This document shows, one piece after another, positions 20,190 through 32,456 of a stretch of DNA of 64,000 nucleotides (positions are counted from its first letter, which is position 1; every line of letters starts with the position of its first letter). The stretch lies in assembly GCF_026242045.1 (NCBI RefSeq), contig NZ_JAPJDO010000003.1, positions 186,001 to 250,000 of the forward strand, given 5' to 3'. Source of the DNA: Mycobacterium pinniadriaticum. GTDB lineage: Bacteria; Actinomycetota; Actinomycetes; Mycobacteriales; Mycobacteriaceae. Made by a program: the position numbers and the translations under genes. The notes beneath the pieces were generated by a model. It was not told where the DNA came from and made no database searches. It was given only the letters and a program-made list of their open reading frames with translations.

Positions 20190-22388
20190 ATGACCGATCG
20201 TGTGCCCGTGGGCAACCTGCGCGTGGCGCAGGTGTTGTACGACTTCATCACCAACGAGGCACTGCCGGGCACCGGGATCGACCCCGACAGCTTCTGGTCC
20301 GGTGTGGACAAGGTCGTGACCGACCTCACCCCGCAGAATCAGGATCTGCTCGCCCGCCGTGACGAACTGCAGGCGCAGATCGACAAGTGGCACCGGCAGC
20401 GAATCATCGGCGGCATCGACGCCGGCGAATACCAGCAGTTCCTCGCCGACATCGGCTACCTGCTGCCCGAGCCCGCCGACTTCACCATCACCACCTCCGG
20501 GGTGGACGACGAGATCACCACCACCGCGGGACCGCAGCTGGTCGTTCCGATCCTCAACGCCCGTTTCGCGCTCAACGCCGCCAATGCCCGGTGGGGCTCG
20601 TTGTACGACGCGCTCTACGGCACCGACGTGATCGGCACCGAGGACGGCGCCGAACCGGGCAGCAGCTACAACAAGGTTCGCGGTGACAAGGTCATCGCCT
20701 ACGCACGCAACTTCCTCGACCAGGCGGTTCCGTTGGCGACCGGCTCGTGGGCCGACGCGACGGGAATCAGCCTCGCCGACGGGGCGCTGGAGATCACCCT
20801 GGGCGATGGGCAATCCACCCAACTGGCCAGCCCGGAGAAGTTCGTCGGCTACACCGGCGAGCTCGGTTCACCGGCGTGGTCGGTGCTGTTGGTCAACCAC
20901 GGCCTGCACATCGAGGTCCTGATCGACCCCGAGTCACCCGTCGGTGCCACCGACCGGGCGGGCATCAAGGACGTGGTGCTGGAGTCCGCGATCACCACAA
21001 TCATGGATTTCGAGGACTCAGTGGCGGCCGTCGACGCCGACGACAAGGTTCTCGGCTACCGCAACTGGCTGGGCCTGAACAAGGGTGACCTGGCCGAAGA
21101 GGTCAGCAAGGGCGGCAAGACGTTCACCCGGGTGCTCAACGAGGACCGCACCTACAAGGCGCCCGACTCCTCGGAGTTCAGCCTGCCCGGCCGCAGCCTG
21201 CTGTTCGTGCGCAATGTCGGGCATCTGATGACCAATGACGCGATCATCATGGCCGGCGACGGCGACGAAGGCACCGAGATCTTCGAAGGTATCCAGGACG
21301 CCCTGTTCACCAGTTTGATCGCGCTGCACGGCTTGCGGGCCGAGGACGGCAGCCCGAGGCAGAACAGCCGCACCGGCTCGATCTACATCGTGAAGCCGAA
21401 GATGCACGGCCCCGACGAGGTGGCATTCACCTGTGAGCTGTTCAGTCGGGTCGAGGATGTGCTGGGCCTGCCGCAGAACACGATCAAGGTCGGCATCATG
21501 GACGAGGAACGGCGTACCTCGGCCAACCTCAAGGCATGCGTCAAGGCCGCCGCCGACCGGGTGGCGTTCATCAACACCGGCTTCCTGGACCGCACCGGCG
21601 ACGAGATCCACACCTCGATGGAAGCCGGCCCGATGATCCGCAAGGGCGCCATGAAGACCCAGCCGTGGATCCTGGCCTACGAGGACCAGAACGTCGACGT
21701 CGGCCTGGCGACCGGGTTCTCCGGTCGGGCCCAGATCGGCAAGGGCATGTGGGCCATGACCGATTTGATGGCCGACATGGTCGAGCAGAAGATCGGGCAG
21801 CCGAAGGCCGGTGCCACCACCGCGTGGGTGCCGTCGCCGACGGCGGCGACCCTGCACGCCATGCACTACCACTACGTCGACGTCTACGAGGTACACAAGG
21901 AGTTGGCCGGCAAGACCCGCACCACCCTCGACGAATTGTTGACGATCCCGCTGGCTGCCGAGCTGGCCTGGTCGCCGGAGGAGATCCATGAAGAGGTGGA
22001 CAACAACTGCCAGTCGATCCTGGGTTACGTGGTGCGCTGGATCGACGCCGGTGTGGGTTGCTCGAAGGTGCCCGACATCCACGACATCGCGCTGATGGAG
22101 GATCGCGCCACGCTGCGTATCTCCAGCCAGCTGCTGGCCAACTGGCTGCGGCACGGCGTCATCACCGAGGACACCGTGCGCGAGAGCCTGCGGCGGATGG
22201 CCGCCGTGGTCGACGACCAGAACGCCGGAGATCCCGAATTCCGCCCGATGGCGCCGGATCCCGAGGGCAGCATCGCCTTCCAGGCGGCCCAGGAGTTGAT
22301 CCTGGCCGGTGCGGCACAGCCGAACGGCTACACCGAGCCGATCCTGCATCGGCGTCGCCGGGAGTACAAGGCCAGCATCGGCGCCTGA
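20190..22388 (+). CDS. glcB: Malate synthase G
   Basis: A 732-aa isoform-G malate synthase (glyoxylate plus acetyl-CoA to malate), the second enzyme of the glyoxylate shunt, close to M. tuberculosis GlcB (741 aa). Recognisable stretches are [16 protein letters not shown], the Arg-containing [38 protein letters not shown] (Mg2+ ligand region), [18 protein letters not shown] and the catalytic region [21 protein letters not shown] 20190 follows GGGAGGA. It also detoxifies glyoxylate; the allantoicase product ureidoglycolate at the other end of the window is a potential glyoxylate source. The gene starts 19 nt after the preceding one. Confidence 0.97.
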   Translation: MTDRVPVGNLRVAQVLYDFITNEALPGTGIDPDSFWSGVDKVVTDLTPQNQDLLARRDELQAQIDKWHRQRIIGGIDAGEYQQFLADIGYLLPEPADFTITTSGVDDEITTTAGPQLVVPILNARFALNAANARWGSLYDALYGTDVIGTEDGAEPGSSYNKVRGDKVIAYARNFLDQAVPLATGSWADATGISLADGALEITLGDGQSTQLASPEKFVGYTGELGSPAWSVLLVNHGLHIEVLIDPESPVGATDRAGIKDVVLESAITTIMDFEDSVAAVDADDKVLGYRNWLGLNKGDLAEEVSKGGKTFTRVLNEDRTYKAPDSSEFSLPGRSLLFVRNVGHLMTNDAIIMAGDGDEGTEIFEGIQDALFTSLIALHGLRAEDGSPRQNSRTGSIYIVKPKMHGPDEVAFTCELFSRVEDVLGLPQNTIKVGIMDEERRTSANLKACVKAAADRVAFINTGFLDRTGDEIHTSMEAGPMIRKGAMKTQPWILAYEDQNVDVGLATGFSGRAQIGKGMWAMTDLMADMVEQKIGQPKAGATTAWVPSPTAATLHAMHYHYVDVYEVHKELAGKTRTTLDELLTIPLAAELAWSPEEIHEEVDNNCQSILGYVVRWIDAGVGCSKVPDIHDIALMEDRATLRISSQLLANWLRHGVITEDTVRESLRRMAAVVDDQNAGDPEFRPMAPDPEGSIAFQAAQELILAGAAQPNGYTEPILHRRRREYKASIGA

Positions 22389-22440
22389 TCGCAAGCCCGC
22401 ACCGCACGACCGTTGACACGAAAGAGGATTAGGCACCGCC

Positions 22441-24366
22441 ATGGGCAGGCACAGCAAACCCGGTCCCGGGGAGTCCTTCGGAGATCGGGACGAGCCTGCC
22501 GATCAACCGGAAAGCCCCACCGGCCGGTTCGCCCGGCCCGGTGACGGTTTCGATCACGGTGACACCGGTGACGGTGCCGACAACGACGATTACCAGCCGT
22601 CACCGCTGACCGACACCGCTCGACGGAGGATCGCCGCGTTCGAGGGCGGTCACCGCAGCGAGGGCGGCCGCCGCGGTGTGAGCATCGGGGTGATCGTCGC
22701 CCTGATCACCGTGGTGGTGGTGGTCGGAGCGGTGATTCTCTGGCGGTTCTTCGGCGACGCACTGTCGCATCGGTCGGCCGATGCCGCCCAGCAGTGCCTG
22801 GACGGCACCGTCAACGTCGGGGTGGTCGCCGACCCGTCGATCGCCGCCGACGTCACCAAGTTCGCCGACAGTTTCAACGCCGTCGTCACCCCGGTCGGCG
22901 ATCGCTGCGTGAAGATGGTCGTGACGGCGGCTGATTCGGATCAGGTGGTCGACGGGTTCGTCGCCGACTGGCCCGGAGATCTCGGTGAACGCCCAGCCCT
23001 GTGGATACCGGCCAGTTCCATCGCGACCGCGCGGCTTCAGGCCGCCGCCGGCAAGGAGGCCGTCAGCGACGCGCGCTCGCTGGTCAGCTCGCCCGTCGTG
23101 CTGGCGGTTCGCCCGCAGCTCAAAGACGCATTGGCACAACAGGGTTGGGCGGCATTGCCGGGTCTGCAGAATGACCCCGGGGCGCTGGACGCGCTGAACC
23201 TGCCCGGCTGGGGTTCGCTGCGGCTCGCGCTGCCGACGGTGGGCAATGCCGGGGCCACCTACCTGACCGCTGAGGCCGTCGCGGCGGCGTCGGCTCCGGC
23301 GGGGGCGCCGGCCACCGCCGGCCTCGGCGCCGTCAACGCCCTGGTGGCCGGACAGCCCAAACTGGCCGACAACAGCGCCGACACGGCGTTCACAACGCTG
23401 CTCAGCCCCGATGACCCGGCCGGTGCACCGGTGCACGCGGTGGCGACCACCGAGCAGCAACTGTTCAGCCGGGCATCGACACCGGACGCCAAGGACAGCG
23501 TCGCCGAATGGCTGCCCCCGGGTCCGGTCGCGGTTGCCGACTATCCCACGGTGCTGTTGTCCGGGACCTGGCTGTCCGGGGAGCAGGTGAGCGCCGCCAG
23601 CGAGTTCGCCCGGTTCATGCGCAAACCCGAGCAGTTGACCGCTCTGGCGAAAGCCGGATTCCGGGCCGAGGGCACCACCGCACCGGGCAACGACGTCGTC
23701 ACCTTCCCCGCGCTGGGTCCGCCGCTGTCCGTCGGCGACGACTCGGTGCGCGCCACCCTGGCCGCCGCGGTGTCCTCCCCGGCCACCGGCTCGGCTACCA
23801 CGATCATGCTCGACCAGGGGATGGGCGCCGACGAGGGCGGTAGGTCCCGGCTGGCCAATGTGGTGACCGCACTGGCCAACCGCATCGGTGCGCTACCGCC
23901 GAATGCCGCCGTGGGACTGTGGACGTTCAACGGGGTCGAGGGCCGCTCGGCGGTGCCGATGGGTCCGGTGAGCGATCAGGTCGACGGCCAGCCGCGCTCA
24001 GCCGCGTTGACCGGCACCTTGACCGGCCTCACGCCGTCCGGCAGCGGCGCGGTGTCGTTCACCACGCTGCGACTGGTGTATGGCGATGCCCTGGCCAACT
24101 TCCGCCAGGGACAAGCCAATTCGGTGCTGGTGATCACCGAGGGCCCGCACACCGACCAGACCCTGGACGGGCCGGGACTCGTGCAGTATGTCAAGTCCGC
24201 CGTCGATCCGGCCAGACCGGTGGCGATCAACGTCATCGACATCGGTGACGACTCGGACCGTGAGACGTGGGAGGCGGTGACACAGGCCTCGGGTGGGACC
24301 TACCAGAACGTCGCCACCTCGGATTCACCGGACCTGGCGACCGCGGTGACGACGCTGTTGTCCTGA
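22441..24366 (+). CDS. Membrane-anchored VWA/substrate-binding-like protein (Rv1836c-like)
   Basis: A 641-aa envelope protein. Residues 1-80 are an acidic, disordered cytoplasmic tail; one membrane segment (VSIGVIVALITVVVVVGAVILW) lies at about 80-102; the exterior part has an extracellular solute-binding-like domain (about 125-430) and a C-terminal von Willebrand A-type domain (about 455-640). The MIDAS site is degenerate: the expected DxSxS reads TIMLDQGMGADEGG. Position after glcB matches M. tuberculosis Rv1836c (about 677 aa), whose function is unknown. It starts 52 nt after glcB; the chosen ATG gives the typical MGRHSKPGPG start of this family. Confidence 0.85.
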   Translation: MGRHSKPGPGESFGDRDEPADQPESPTGRFARPGDGFDHGDTGDGADNDDYQPSPLTDTARRRIAAFEGGHRSEGGRRGVSIGVIVALITVVVVVGAVILWRFFGDALSHRSADAAQQCLDGTVNVGVVADPSIAADVTKFADSFNAVVTPVGDRCVKMVVTAADSDQVVDGFVADWPGDLGERPALWIPASSIATARLQAAAGKEAVSDARSLVSSPVVLAVRPQLKDALAQQGWAALPGLQNDPGALDALNLPGWGSLRLALPTVGNAGATYLTAEAVAAASAPAGAPATAGLGAVNALVAGQPKLADNSADTAFTTLLSPDDPAGAPVHAVATTEQQLFSRASTPDAKDSVAEWLPPGPVAVADYPTVLLSGTWLSGEQVSAASEFARFMRKPEQLTALAKAGFRAEGTTAPGNDVVTFPALGPPLSVGDDSVRATLAAAVSSPATGSATTIMLDQGMGADEGGRSRLANVVTALANRIGALPPNAAVGLWTFNGVEGRSAVPMGPVSDQVDGQPRSAALTGTLTGLTPSGSGAVSFTTLRLVYGDALANFRQGQANSVLVITEGPHTDQTLDGPGLVQYVKSAVDPARPVAINVIDIGDDSDRETWEAVTQASGGTYQNVATSDSPDLATAVTTLLS

Positions 24367-24372
24367 CCGAAC

Positions 24373-25248
24373 TCAGTCCAGGGCCAGGAGTTCGACTACG
24401 CCCGCCGTGAATTCGTCGGGCACCTCGATCTGCGGGTAGTGGCCGATCCCGGGCAGTTCGATCACCTCAGCCGCGGGCCGCAGCTCCCGCAGGCCGGCCA
24501 GCACCTCGGTGGTGGCGACGGGATCACCGGTGGCCCACAGGAATCCCAGTGGCTTGTCCCAGTCCCGCACGGCCCCGTGCCAGCGCGGGGCGAAGCGCAC
24601 CCGCTCGTTGAGGTAGGCGCACAGCAGGTCCAGGATGCGGTGGCCGTCGTCGCGGGCCAGCAGCGCCCACTGAGCCTCGGCCTCGTCGGCGGACAGCGGG
24701 TGCGCGGCGCTGAACAGCTTGGCGAAGCCACGTAGGAAGCCGCGTTCATTGGTGAGCCGCGCGAAGAGCGGCCCGAACCGGCCGCGCAGGATCTTCTGGC
24801 TGGGACGCAGGCTGGCCCGTTCGATGATCACACTGCCGTTGGTGAGCACGGCGCGCTGTAGCTCGAAGGGCAGTGCGCCGGAGACGTCCCGTGCCAGTAG
24901 TTCGGTGGCCACCGAAGTCCCCATGTCGTGGGCGAGCAGCACCACCGGCCCGGGGGCGACGTCGGCGACAACCTCCGACACGATGTCGGCCTGCTCCAGC
25001 AGGCTGTAGCGGTGCGGCCGAGGCTTGTCGGACAGCCCGAACCCGAGAAAATCAAGGGCCAGCCAGGCCCGGTCACCCAACCGGTCGACGACGCCGCGGA
25101 AGTCATACGAGCTCGACGGAAAGCCGTGCAGCATAAGGACGGCGGGACGTTCGGCGGAGCCGGATCGTGAGCGGACGAAGACGTTTCCCGCACTGGTGGA
25201 CAGCAGCCGTCCACCTTCTTGCCATTGGCGAACGCTGGCGGGCAGCAC
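24373..25248 (-). CDS. Alpha/beta hydrolase with Asp nucleophile (LipZ-like)
   Basis: A 291-aa alpha/beta hydrolase. The oxyanion motif is LMLHGFPSSSYDF. The nucleophile elbow is LLAHDMGTSVA, with Asp rather than Ser, as in epoxide hydrolases and haloalkane dehalogenases; the catalytic His is in PGIGHYPQIE. An epoxide hydrolase or dehalogenase chemistry therefore fits better than a lipase, despite the position, which corresponds to M. tuberculosis lipZ (Rv1834). It starts with GTG 25248, with only a weak ribosome-binding site. It is convergent with the VWA gene (6-nt gap). Confidence 0.82.
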   Translation of the reverse strand: MLPASVRQWQEGGRLLSTSAGNVFVRSRSGSAERPAVLMLHGFPSSSYDFRGVVDRLGDRAWLALDFLGFGLSDKPRPHRYSLLEQADIVSEVVADVAPGPVVLLAHDMGTSVATELLARDVSGALPFELQRAVLTNGSVIIERASLRPSQKILRGRFGPLFARLTNERGFLRGFAKLFSAAHPLSADEAEAQWALLARDDGHRILDLLCAYLNERVRFAPRWHGAVRDWDKPLGFLWATGDPVATTEVLAGLRELRPAAEVIELPGIGHYPQIEVPDEFTAGVVELLALD

Positions 25249-25297
25249 AGGGCGACGCTATCAGCACTGGATGGTTGTTGGAGGCGCCGACCCTCGG

Positions 25298-25591
25298 TCA
25301 GGGCGAATCCCGTTCCTCGTCAGACTTTCCGACGTTGTCCCGCCGGCGTTTCCGGGACTGCCAGAAGGCGATCACGCCACCGACGGCCAAACCAGCGATG
25401 CCCGCGTAGAGCATCGACCTCGCGGTGTCCGATCCTGTGGGCTCCGCGGCCGCTGGCGGTGCAGCCGTCACGCTCGGTGCGGCCGCGGCTGACGCGATGA
25501 GCGAAGTATGGGCACCGACCACCGGGCCAGCCCACAACCCGAACGTCAGGGCCATCAACGCTGTCACGATGACGCGCAGTGTGAGGGTCAC
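25298..25591 (-). CDS. Small predicted cell-envelope protein
   Basis: A 97-aa protein that I do not recognise. GTG 25591 is chosen because AAGGAG lies 6-7 nt before it. An N-terminal hydrophobic signal (about 5-27, RVIVTALMALTFGLWAGPVV) is followed by an Ala/Pro/Thr-rich linker, a C-terminal membrane segment (YAGIAGLAVGGVIAFW, about 64-80) and a basic, charged tail QSRKRRRDN. The arrangement (signal, linker, C-terminal anchor with positive tail) suggests a surface protein anchored by its C-terminus. It is upstream of, and co-oriented with, the hydrolase gene. Confidence 0.65.
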   Translation of the reverse strand: MTLTLRVIVTALMALTFGLWAGPVVGAHTSLIASAAAAPSVTAAPPAAAEPTGSDTARSMLYAGIAGLAVGGVIAFWQSRKRRRDNVGKSDEERDSP

Positions 25592-25691
25592 CGGGCTCCT
25601 TCCACTAAGGCCGAACGCACGGCCGAGTCTACTTTTCCGCGAGGGGAAGCATTCGTGTAACGCAGGCCTGCTCGCCTGCGACAATGACGAC

Positions 25692-26003
25692 ATGTCGAAG
25701 AAATCTGCAGCGATTCTGCTGAGCGTCGCCGCGCTGGCGGCAATCCCCACGGCGTTCGCCCCGGTGGCGCAAGCCGACATATGCGGCGATATCGGTGGCC
25801 GGCACGTGAACGTGGGCGGGTGCACCCCGGGCATCGCCGGTGATGCCATCGGTGCGGCGGTGGCCGGAGACTGGGCGCGGTACGGCTTTCCGGAGAACTA
25901 CGCGTACTCGCTGGTTCCCTCATTCCCCGGTGAGGCCCCGTGCATTTCGCCGACCGGGCTGCAGTATTACACCCCCGGCGCCGAGCCCTGCTACGCCCCG
26001 TAG
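25692..26003 (+). CDS. Small secreted Cys-containing protein
   Basis: A 103-aa exported protein. The signal peptide is residues 1-29 (MSKKSAAILLSVAALAAIPT..., cleavage after VAQA before DICGD). The mature part has four Cys (CGD, GGCTP, APCIS, EPCYAP), which probably form two disulfides, and is rich in Gly, Tyr and Pro. No enzymatic motif is seen; it resembles the many short secreted mycobacterial proteins of unknown function. It is divergent from the small envelope protein gene and convergent with gcvP. Confidence 0.7.
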   Translation: MSKKSAAILLSVAALAAIPTAFAPVAQADICGDIGGRHVNVGGCTPGIAGDAIGAAVAGDWARYGFPENYAYSLVPSFPGEAPCISPTGLQYYTPGAEPCYAP

Positions 26004-26083
26004 TTCAGCCGTTGATTCAGAACTGAGGGCGAAATTTCGGCGGCGGCGGAATCCTCGCTCTGAGGTCTGACTCGACGAGCGAA

Positions 26084-28945
<2,862 letters not shown>

Positions 28946-28993
28946 GAGTGGTCTCCTGGCTCGGGCGGACGCAGCCGTCAGCGGCGTCCCCTC

Positions 28994-29187
28994 CCTCTGT
29001 CGTCGACCCGGACCGGGCGCCTGAGAGATTCGGCTTCGCGAGCCTTTCCCCATGGGCGGGCGACCGTGAGGTCACCGCTTTCCAGAGGCATCGTGGCCAC
29101 GCGCGGTCCTGGGGCCTGAGAGGTTGACGGAGAGGTGTTGCTCCTTCGGCGTTCGTGACTGGCTGCCACGAAGCTCTCCCGCGCGAG
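28994..29187 (-). promoter_or_regulatory. Tandem glycine riboswitch in gcvB leader
   Basis: Reading on the minus strand, aptamer I (about 29187-29101) has GGAGAG, then GCCGAAGGAGCAA and AACCTCTCAGG followed by a GGAC joiner; aptamer II (about 29088-28994) opens CCTCTGGAAAG, continues with CCCATGGGGAAAGG and GAATCTCTCAGGCG, and closes with CAGAGG, which pairs with its opening CCTCTG. Order and spacing match the cooperative two-aptamer glycine riboswitch. The 3' end is only about 48 nt from the gcvB start, so the switch may act on translation initiation or through a short expression platform. Confidence 0.92.
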
Positions 29188-29202
29188 GGCGATACAGAAA
29201 AG

Positions 29203-29208
29203 ATTCTA
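29203..29208 (-). promoter_or_regulatory. Candidate -10 box of the riboswitch-gcvB transcript
   Basis: On the minus strand TAGAAT (29208-29203) lies 16 nt before the first riboswitch stem, a good place for a sigma-A -10 element. No convincing -35 at standard spacing was seen, which is usual in mycobacteria. Confidence 0.45.
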
Positions 29209-29244
29209 GCCGCCGGGCACTGTCACCGGCGAGCAGCGGGAAAT

Positions 29245-29892
29245 CTAGCCGATCTTGCGGTCGCGGCTCTTGCGCCGCGAGGCCAGCTCGTCTTCGGGCG
29301 AAGCGATCGACTCGCCCCCGTCGGCCCGCTCGCCGGGGAAGTCCGCGATGGCGCCGGAGAGCTCCCGCATCGCACCGCTGACCGCGATGCCGAACACACC
29401 CTGACCGCCCTGCAACAGGTCGACGACCTCTTCGGCCGACGTGCACTCATAGACCGTTGTGCCGTCGGAGAACAGCGTGATATTGGCCAGATCCTGCACC
29501 CCGCGCTGGCGCAGGTGGTCGACGGCCACCCGGATGTTGTGCAATGAGATGCCGGTGTCGAGGAGGCGCTTGACGATCTTGAGGACCAAGATGTCCTTGA
29601 ACGAGTACAGCCGCTGGCTGCCGGAACCGGCCGCGCCGCGGATGGACGGCACCACCAGCGAAGTCCGGGCCCAGTAGTCCAACTGACGGTAGGTGATTCC
29701 GGCGATCTGGCAGGCACTCGGGCCGCGGTAGCCGACGAGTTCGTCGGGAACCGAGTCGTCGGGGAACAGGCCAGGCTGCACCGGCTCACCCGCCGGCAGG
29801 GCGCCCGCGGTCGAATCCGCTTCGAAGCGGCCCTCGGAACCAGACGTCGTGCCAGCAAGGTCCAGTTGTCCCTGACGTGGCTGCTCGCCCAC
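29245..29892 (-). CDS. MerR-family regulator (Rv1830/McdR-like)
   Basis: A 215-aa MerR-type protein. After a disordered N-terminal tail (about 1-50) the winged-helix domain reads [28 protein letters not shown] and [17 protein letters not shown], followed by a C-terminal region with no metal-binding Cys. The M. tuberculosis homologue Rv1830 (225 aa) has been reported as a MerR-like regulator affecting cell division. GTG 29892 follows GAGAGGAA. It forms, with DUF151 and the second MerR gene, the conserved set Rv1828-Rv1829-Rv1830. The 229 nt upstream of it (29893-30121) hold no gene that I can support. Confidence 0.88.
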   Translation of the reverse strand: MGEQPRQGQLDLAGTTSGSEGRFEADSTAGALPAGEPVQPGLFPDDSVPDELVGYRGPSACQIAGITYRQLDYWARTSLVVPSIRGAAGSGSQRLYSFKDILVLKIVKRLLDTGISLHNIRVAVDHLRQRGVQDLANITLFSDGTTVYECTSAEEVVDLLQGGQGVFGIAVSGAMRELSGAIADFPGERADGGESIASPEDELASRRKSRDRKIG

Positions 29893-30121
29893 GATGCTTC
29901 CTCTCGCCGTTCGAACCTATGGCCCGCTGAGACTGCCCCACCAACCGCGTAAGTCCCCAGTCCGAGTCCACCGAGCATACGCTTGTCGACGGGCAGCCGT
30001 GCTCGTCGTCGCAATCAAAGTATGGCTGCCGGCGCGCGTGCGTCCCGTCATCCGCCGCGCGTGTCGAACCGTGAGACGCATCCGTGATCTTGGCGTTCAC
30101 CGGCCACGGGCGGATACCCGG

Positions 30122-30616
30122 TCAGGTGGCTTTGAAATCGTCCGGCGAGACACTGTCGAGAAATTCCTTGAATTTCTCGACCTCGTCCTCGCGGACGGCA
30201 CCGCTGGATTCCTCGTCGTTCTCGTCGGGGATCAGCAGCCCGGCCTCGGCCAGCACCGCTTCCTCCACGTAGATCGGCACACCCATCCGCAGCGCGATGG
30301 CCACCGAGTCCGAGGGCCGCGCCGACACCTTGATGTCGCGGTCGAAGATCAGGTCGGCGTAGAAGGTGCCTTCCCGCAGATCCACGATGCGCACCTCTTT
30401 GAGCGAATGTCCAAGTGCGCCAATGAGATCTCGGATCAGGTCATGGGTGAGCGGCCGGGTCGGCTCGACCCCCTGCTGTTCGAGGGCGATCGCGGTGGCC
30501 TCGGGCTGGCCGATCCAGATGGGCAGGTAACGGTCACCGTTGGACTCCCGCAGCAGCAAAACCGGCTGGTTCTGGGGCTGCTCGACACGAATGCCAACCA
30601 CACGCACCTCACCCAT
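30122..30616 (-). CDS. DUF151 bifunctional nuclease-like protein (Rv1829-like)
   Basis: A 164-aa protein of the BFN/DUF151 family. It starts MGEVRVVGIRVEQPQNQPV and contains YLPIWIGQPEATAIALEQQG and ARPSDSVAIALRMGVPIYV, the diagnostic family blocks, then an acidic C-terminal tail. The family is named for a plant dual RNase/DNase; in bacteria the role is unknown. A homologue is found between two MerR genes in M. tuberculosis, as here. Confidence 0.9.
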   Translation of the reverse strand: MGEVRVVGIRVEQPQNQPVLLLRESNGDRYLPIWIGQPEATAIALEQQGVEPTRPLTHDLIRDLIGALGHSLKEVRIVDLREGTFYADLIFDRDIKVSARPSDSVAIALRMGVPIYVEEAVLAEAGLLIPDENDEESSGAVREDEVEKFKEFLDSVSPDDFKAT

Positions 30617-30665
30617 CTGTGTCTGACCTCCGCGCCGGTTGTGCCATCAGTGGCGAGTCTAGTCC

Positions 30666-31397
30666 TCAGCGGTCGAGAACGTCTCGCACAGCGGATTTGA
30701 TCAGCGACGTGTGCAAGGTGATCGCCAGGGCCGCGACCTCGCGCGCCAGGTCGTCGGCGCGGTCGCGCGCGCCGGTCTTTGACGCCTTGCCCACCGGGCC
30801 GGCGATCTGTGCGATCAGGTCGGACTGCCGGTCGGCCGCCGACCGGAAGGCCCGCAGATGCCGCGGTTCCACGCCGTACTCTCCCAGCGCCCGCGCGCAT
30901 TGCGCGATGACCACCGAATGCTCGTCGAACAACCCGCCCGGACCGGTGGTGATCACGCCCGCCTTGCACAGCGCGACCACCAATTCTTCGCCGACCCCGG
31001 ACCGCGCCAGCAGATCCTCGCGGCTCAGGCGGACCTGGGCGCGTGCCCCGTCGTCGCCGTCCGATTGAGCGTCAGCAGACACCGTGACCAAACGCGGTAC
31101 GGCGTAAGGCGATCCGACGCGTGGTAACTCGCCATCCGGCAGGGCGTCGAGCTGCGCTTTGATCACCTTCAGCGGCAGGTAGTGATCGCGCTGGGCGGTC
31201 AGGATGAACCGCAACCTCGCACAGTCGTAGGCGGTGAACCGCCGATACCCCGATGCGCTGCGCTCCGGCGTGACGAGACCCTCGGCTTCCAAGAACCGGA
31301 TCTTGGAGATCGTCACGTCCGGGAAGTCCGGTCGTAGCAGGTCCAGGACCGCTCCGATCGACATCCCGGCAAGCGCGGGAGTATCGGGTGCGGTCAC
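30666..31397 (-). CDS. MerR-family regulator (Rv1828-like)
   Basis: A 243-aa MerR-type regulator. Its winged-helix domain (about 12-85) has [41 protein letters not shown] and [19 protein letters not shown]. The C-terminal part is a larger helical dimer/ligand region than in classic MerR proteins and has no metal-binding Cys pair. GTG 31397 overlaps the garA stop by 1 nt, so it is coupled to garA. The effector is unknown; the neighbourhood (garA, gcvH, gcvB) suggests amino-acid or nitrogen metabolism, which is inference. Confidence 0.9.
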   Translation of the reverse strand: MTAPDTPALAGMSIGAVLDLLRPDFPDVTISKIRFLEAEGLVTPERSASGYRRFTAYDCARLRFILTAQRDHYLPLKVIKAQLDALPDGELPRVGSPYAVPRLVTVSADAQSDGDDGARAQVRLSREDLLARSGVGEELVVALCKAGVITTGPGGLFDEHSVVIAQCARALGEYGVEPRHLRAFRSAADRQSDLIAQIAGPVGKASKTGARDRADDLAREVAALAITLHTSLIKSAVRDVLDR

Positions 31398-31882
31398 TAG
31401 CTTCCTGGACCGCCTTCGTCGTCGGCCGGCTTCGGCCCGGTCAGGAACACCAGGCGGAACTTGCCGATCTGGACTTCGTCGCCGTTGGCCAGGGTGGCCG
31501 AGTCGACGGGTTCGCGGTTGACGTAGGTGCCGTTGAGGCTGCCGACATCGACGACCTGGAATTCGCTGCCGTCCAACCGGAACTCGGCATGCCGGCGGCT
31601 GACCGTGACGTCGTCGAGAAAAATGTCGGAATCCGGATGGCGGCCGGCCGACGTCGTCGGCTGGTCGAGGAGGAACCGCGAGCCGGCATTCGGCCCGCGC
31701 TTGACGACCAGCAGCGCCGAGCCGACGGGGAGACCCTCCACCCCGGACACGGCGCTCTCACCGCTGGCGGTCGCCGGGGCGTCCAGTTCGTTGAGGAAGT
31801 CGGCGCGGAAGACGGATGTCGTCTCCACGGTGACTTCATCAGACGTCTGGTCCGCCCCAGAGTTCTGGTCCTTGTCCGTCAC
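31397..31882 (-). CDS. garA: GarA, FHA-domain regulator of glutamate metabolism
   Basis: A 161-aa FHA protein. The phosphorylation motif VETTSVF puts Thr21 and Thr22 exactly where PknG and PknB act in M. tuberculosis GarA. The FHA domain (about 50-145) has [23 protein letters not shown] and [10 protein letters not shown]. Unphosphorylated GarA inhibits 2-oxoglutarate decarboxylase and NAD-glutamate dehydrogenase and activates glutamate synthase; phosphorylation makes it bind its own FHA domain and releases the targets. It starts at GTG 31882 and overlaps the following merR gene by 1 nt. Confidence 0.97.
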   Translation of the reverse strand: MTDKDQNSGADQTSDEVTVETTSVFRADFLNELDAPATASGESAVSGVEGLPVGSALLVVKRGPNAGSRFLLDQPTTSAGRHPDSDIFLDDVTVSRRHAEFRLDGSEFQVVDVGSLNGTYVNREPVDSATLANGDEVQIGKFRLVFLTGPKPADDEGGPGS

Positions 31883-32038
31883 CCGCTGCTCCTCACTGAC
31901 TGCCGTGGCGATACTTGGCGGGGTGCCCGCACAAGGCGCCCGTCCGCCTCAACCATCAATTACGTCGACCGTACCGCGCTGAGGTCGCCGTTGTGCCCAC
32001 CACCGCCGGATCGGTGGTTGGCAGGCACCTTAACAAGG

Positions 32039-32434
32039 TCATTCGGTCACTGTGCCCCGATAGGCGTCCGCGTCCAGCAACGCCGCCAACCCCTGTTCGA
32101 GGGTATCGCCGTCGACCTGCAAGTCCAACAACCACCCCTGACCGTAGGGATCGGAGTTCACCAGCCCCGGATTCGCCTCCAGATCGCCGTTGACCGCAAT
32201 CACTTTGGCCGAGACCGGCGCATAGAGGTCCGAGACCGATTTGGTCGACTCGACCTCGCCGAAGGACTCGCCGCCCGTCACATCACTGCCGACGTCGGGC
32301 AGCTGCACGTACACCACGTCGCCCAGCGAGGACTGGGCGAAGTCGGTGATCCCGACGCGCACGGTGTCGTCACCGGTGCGCCGCACCCACTCGTGCTCGG
32401 TGGTGTAGCGCAGGTCGGCTGGGATTTCGCTCAC
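32039..32434 (-). CDS. gcvH: Glycine cleavage system H protein
   Basis: A 131-aa lipoyl carrier that shuttles the aminomethyl group from GcvP to GcvT. The lipoylated Lys65 is in [18 protein letters not shown], and [10 protein letters not shown] is the usual N-terminal motif. It starts at GTG 32434. It lies between the DUF881 gene and garA; the 156-nt gap to garA may contain the garA promoter. gcvT and the L protein are not in the window. Confidence 0.97.
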   Translation of the reverse strand: MSEIPADLRYTTEHEWVRRTGDDTVRVGITDFAQSSLGDVVYVQLPDVGSDVTGGESFGEVESTKSVSDLYAPVSAKVIAVNGDLEANPGLVNSDPYGQGWLLDLQVDGDTLEQGLAALLDADAYRGTVTE

Positions 32435-32456
32435 AGTGCTCCTCGGTGTCGGACGC

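Noticed and set aside
29895..29985. tRNA-like GTTCGAACC near 29907
   Set aside because: No acceptor stem, anticodon arm or D-arm can be placed around it; it is in the leader of a merR gene.
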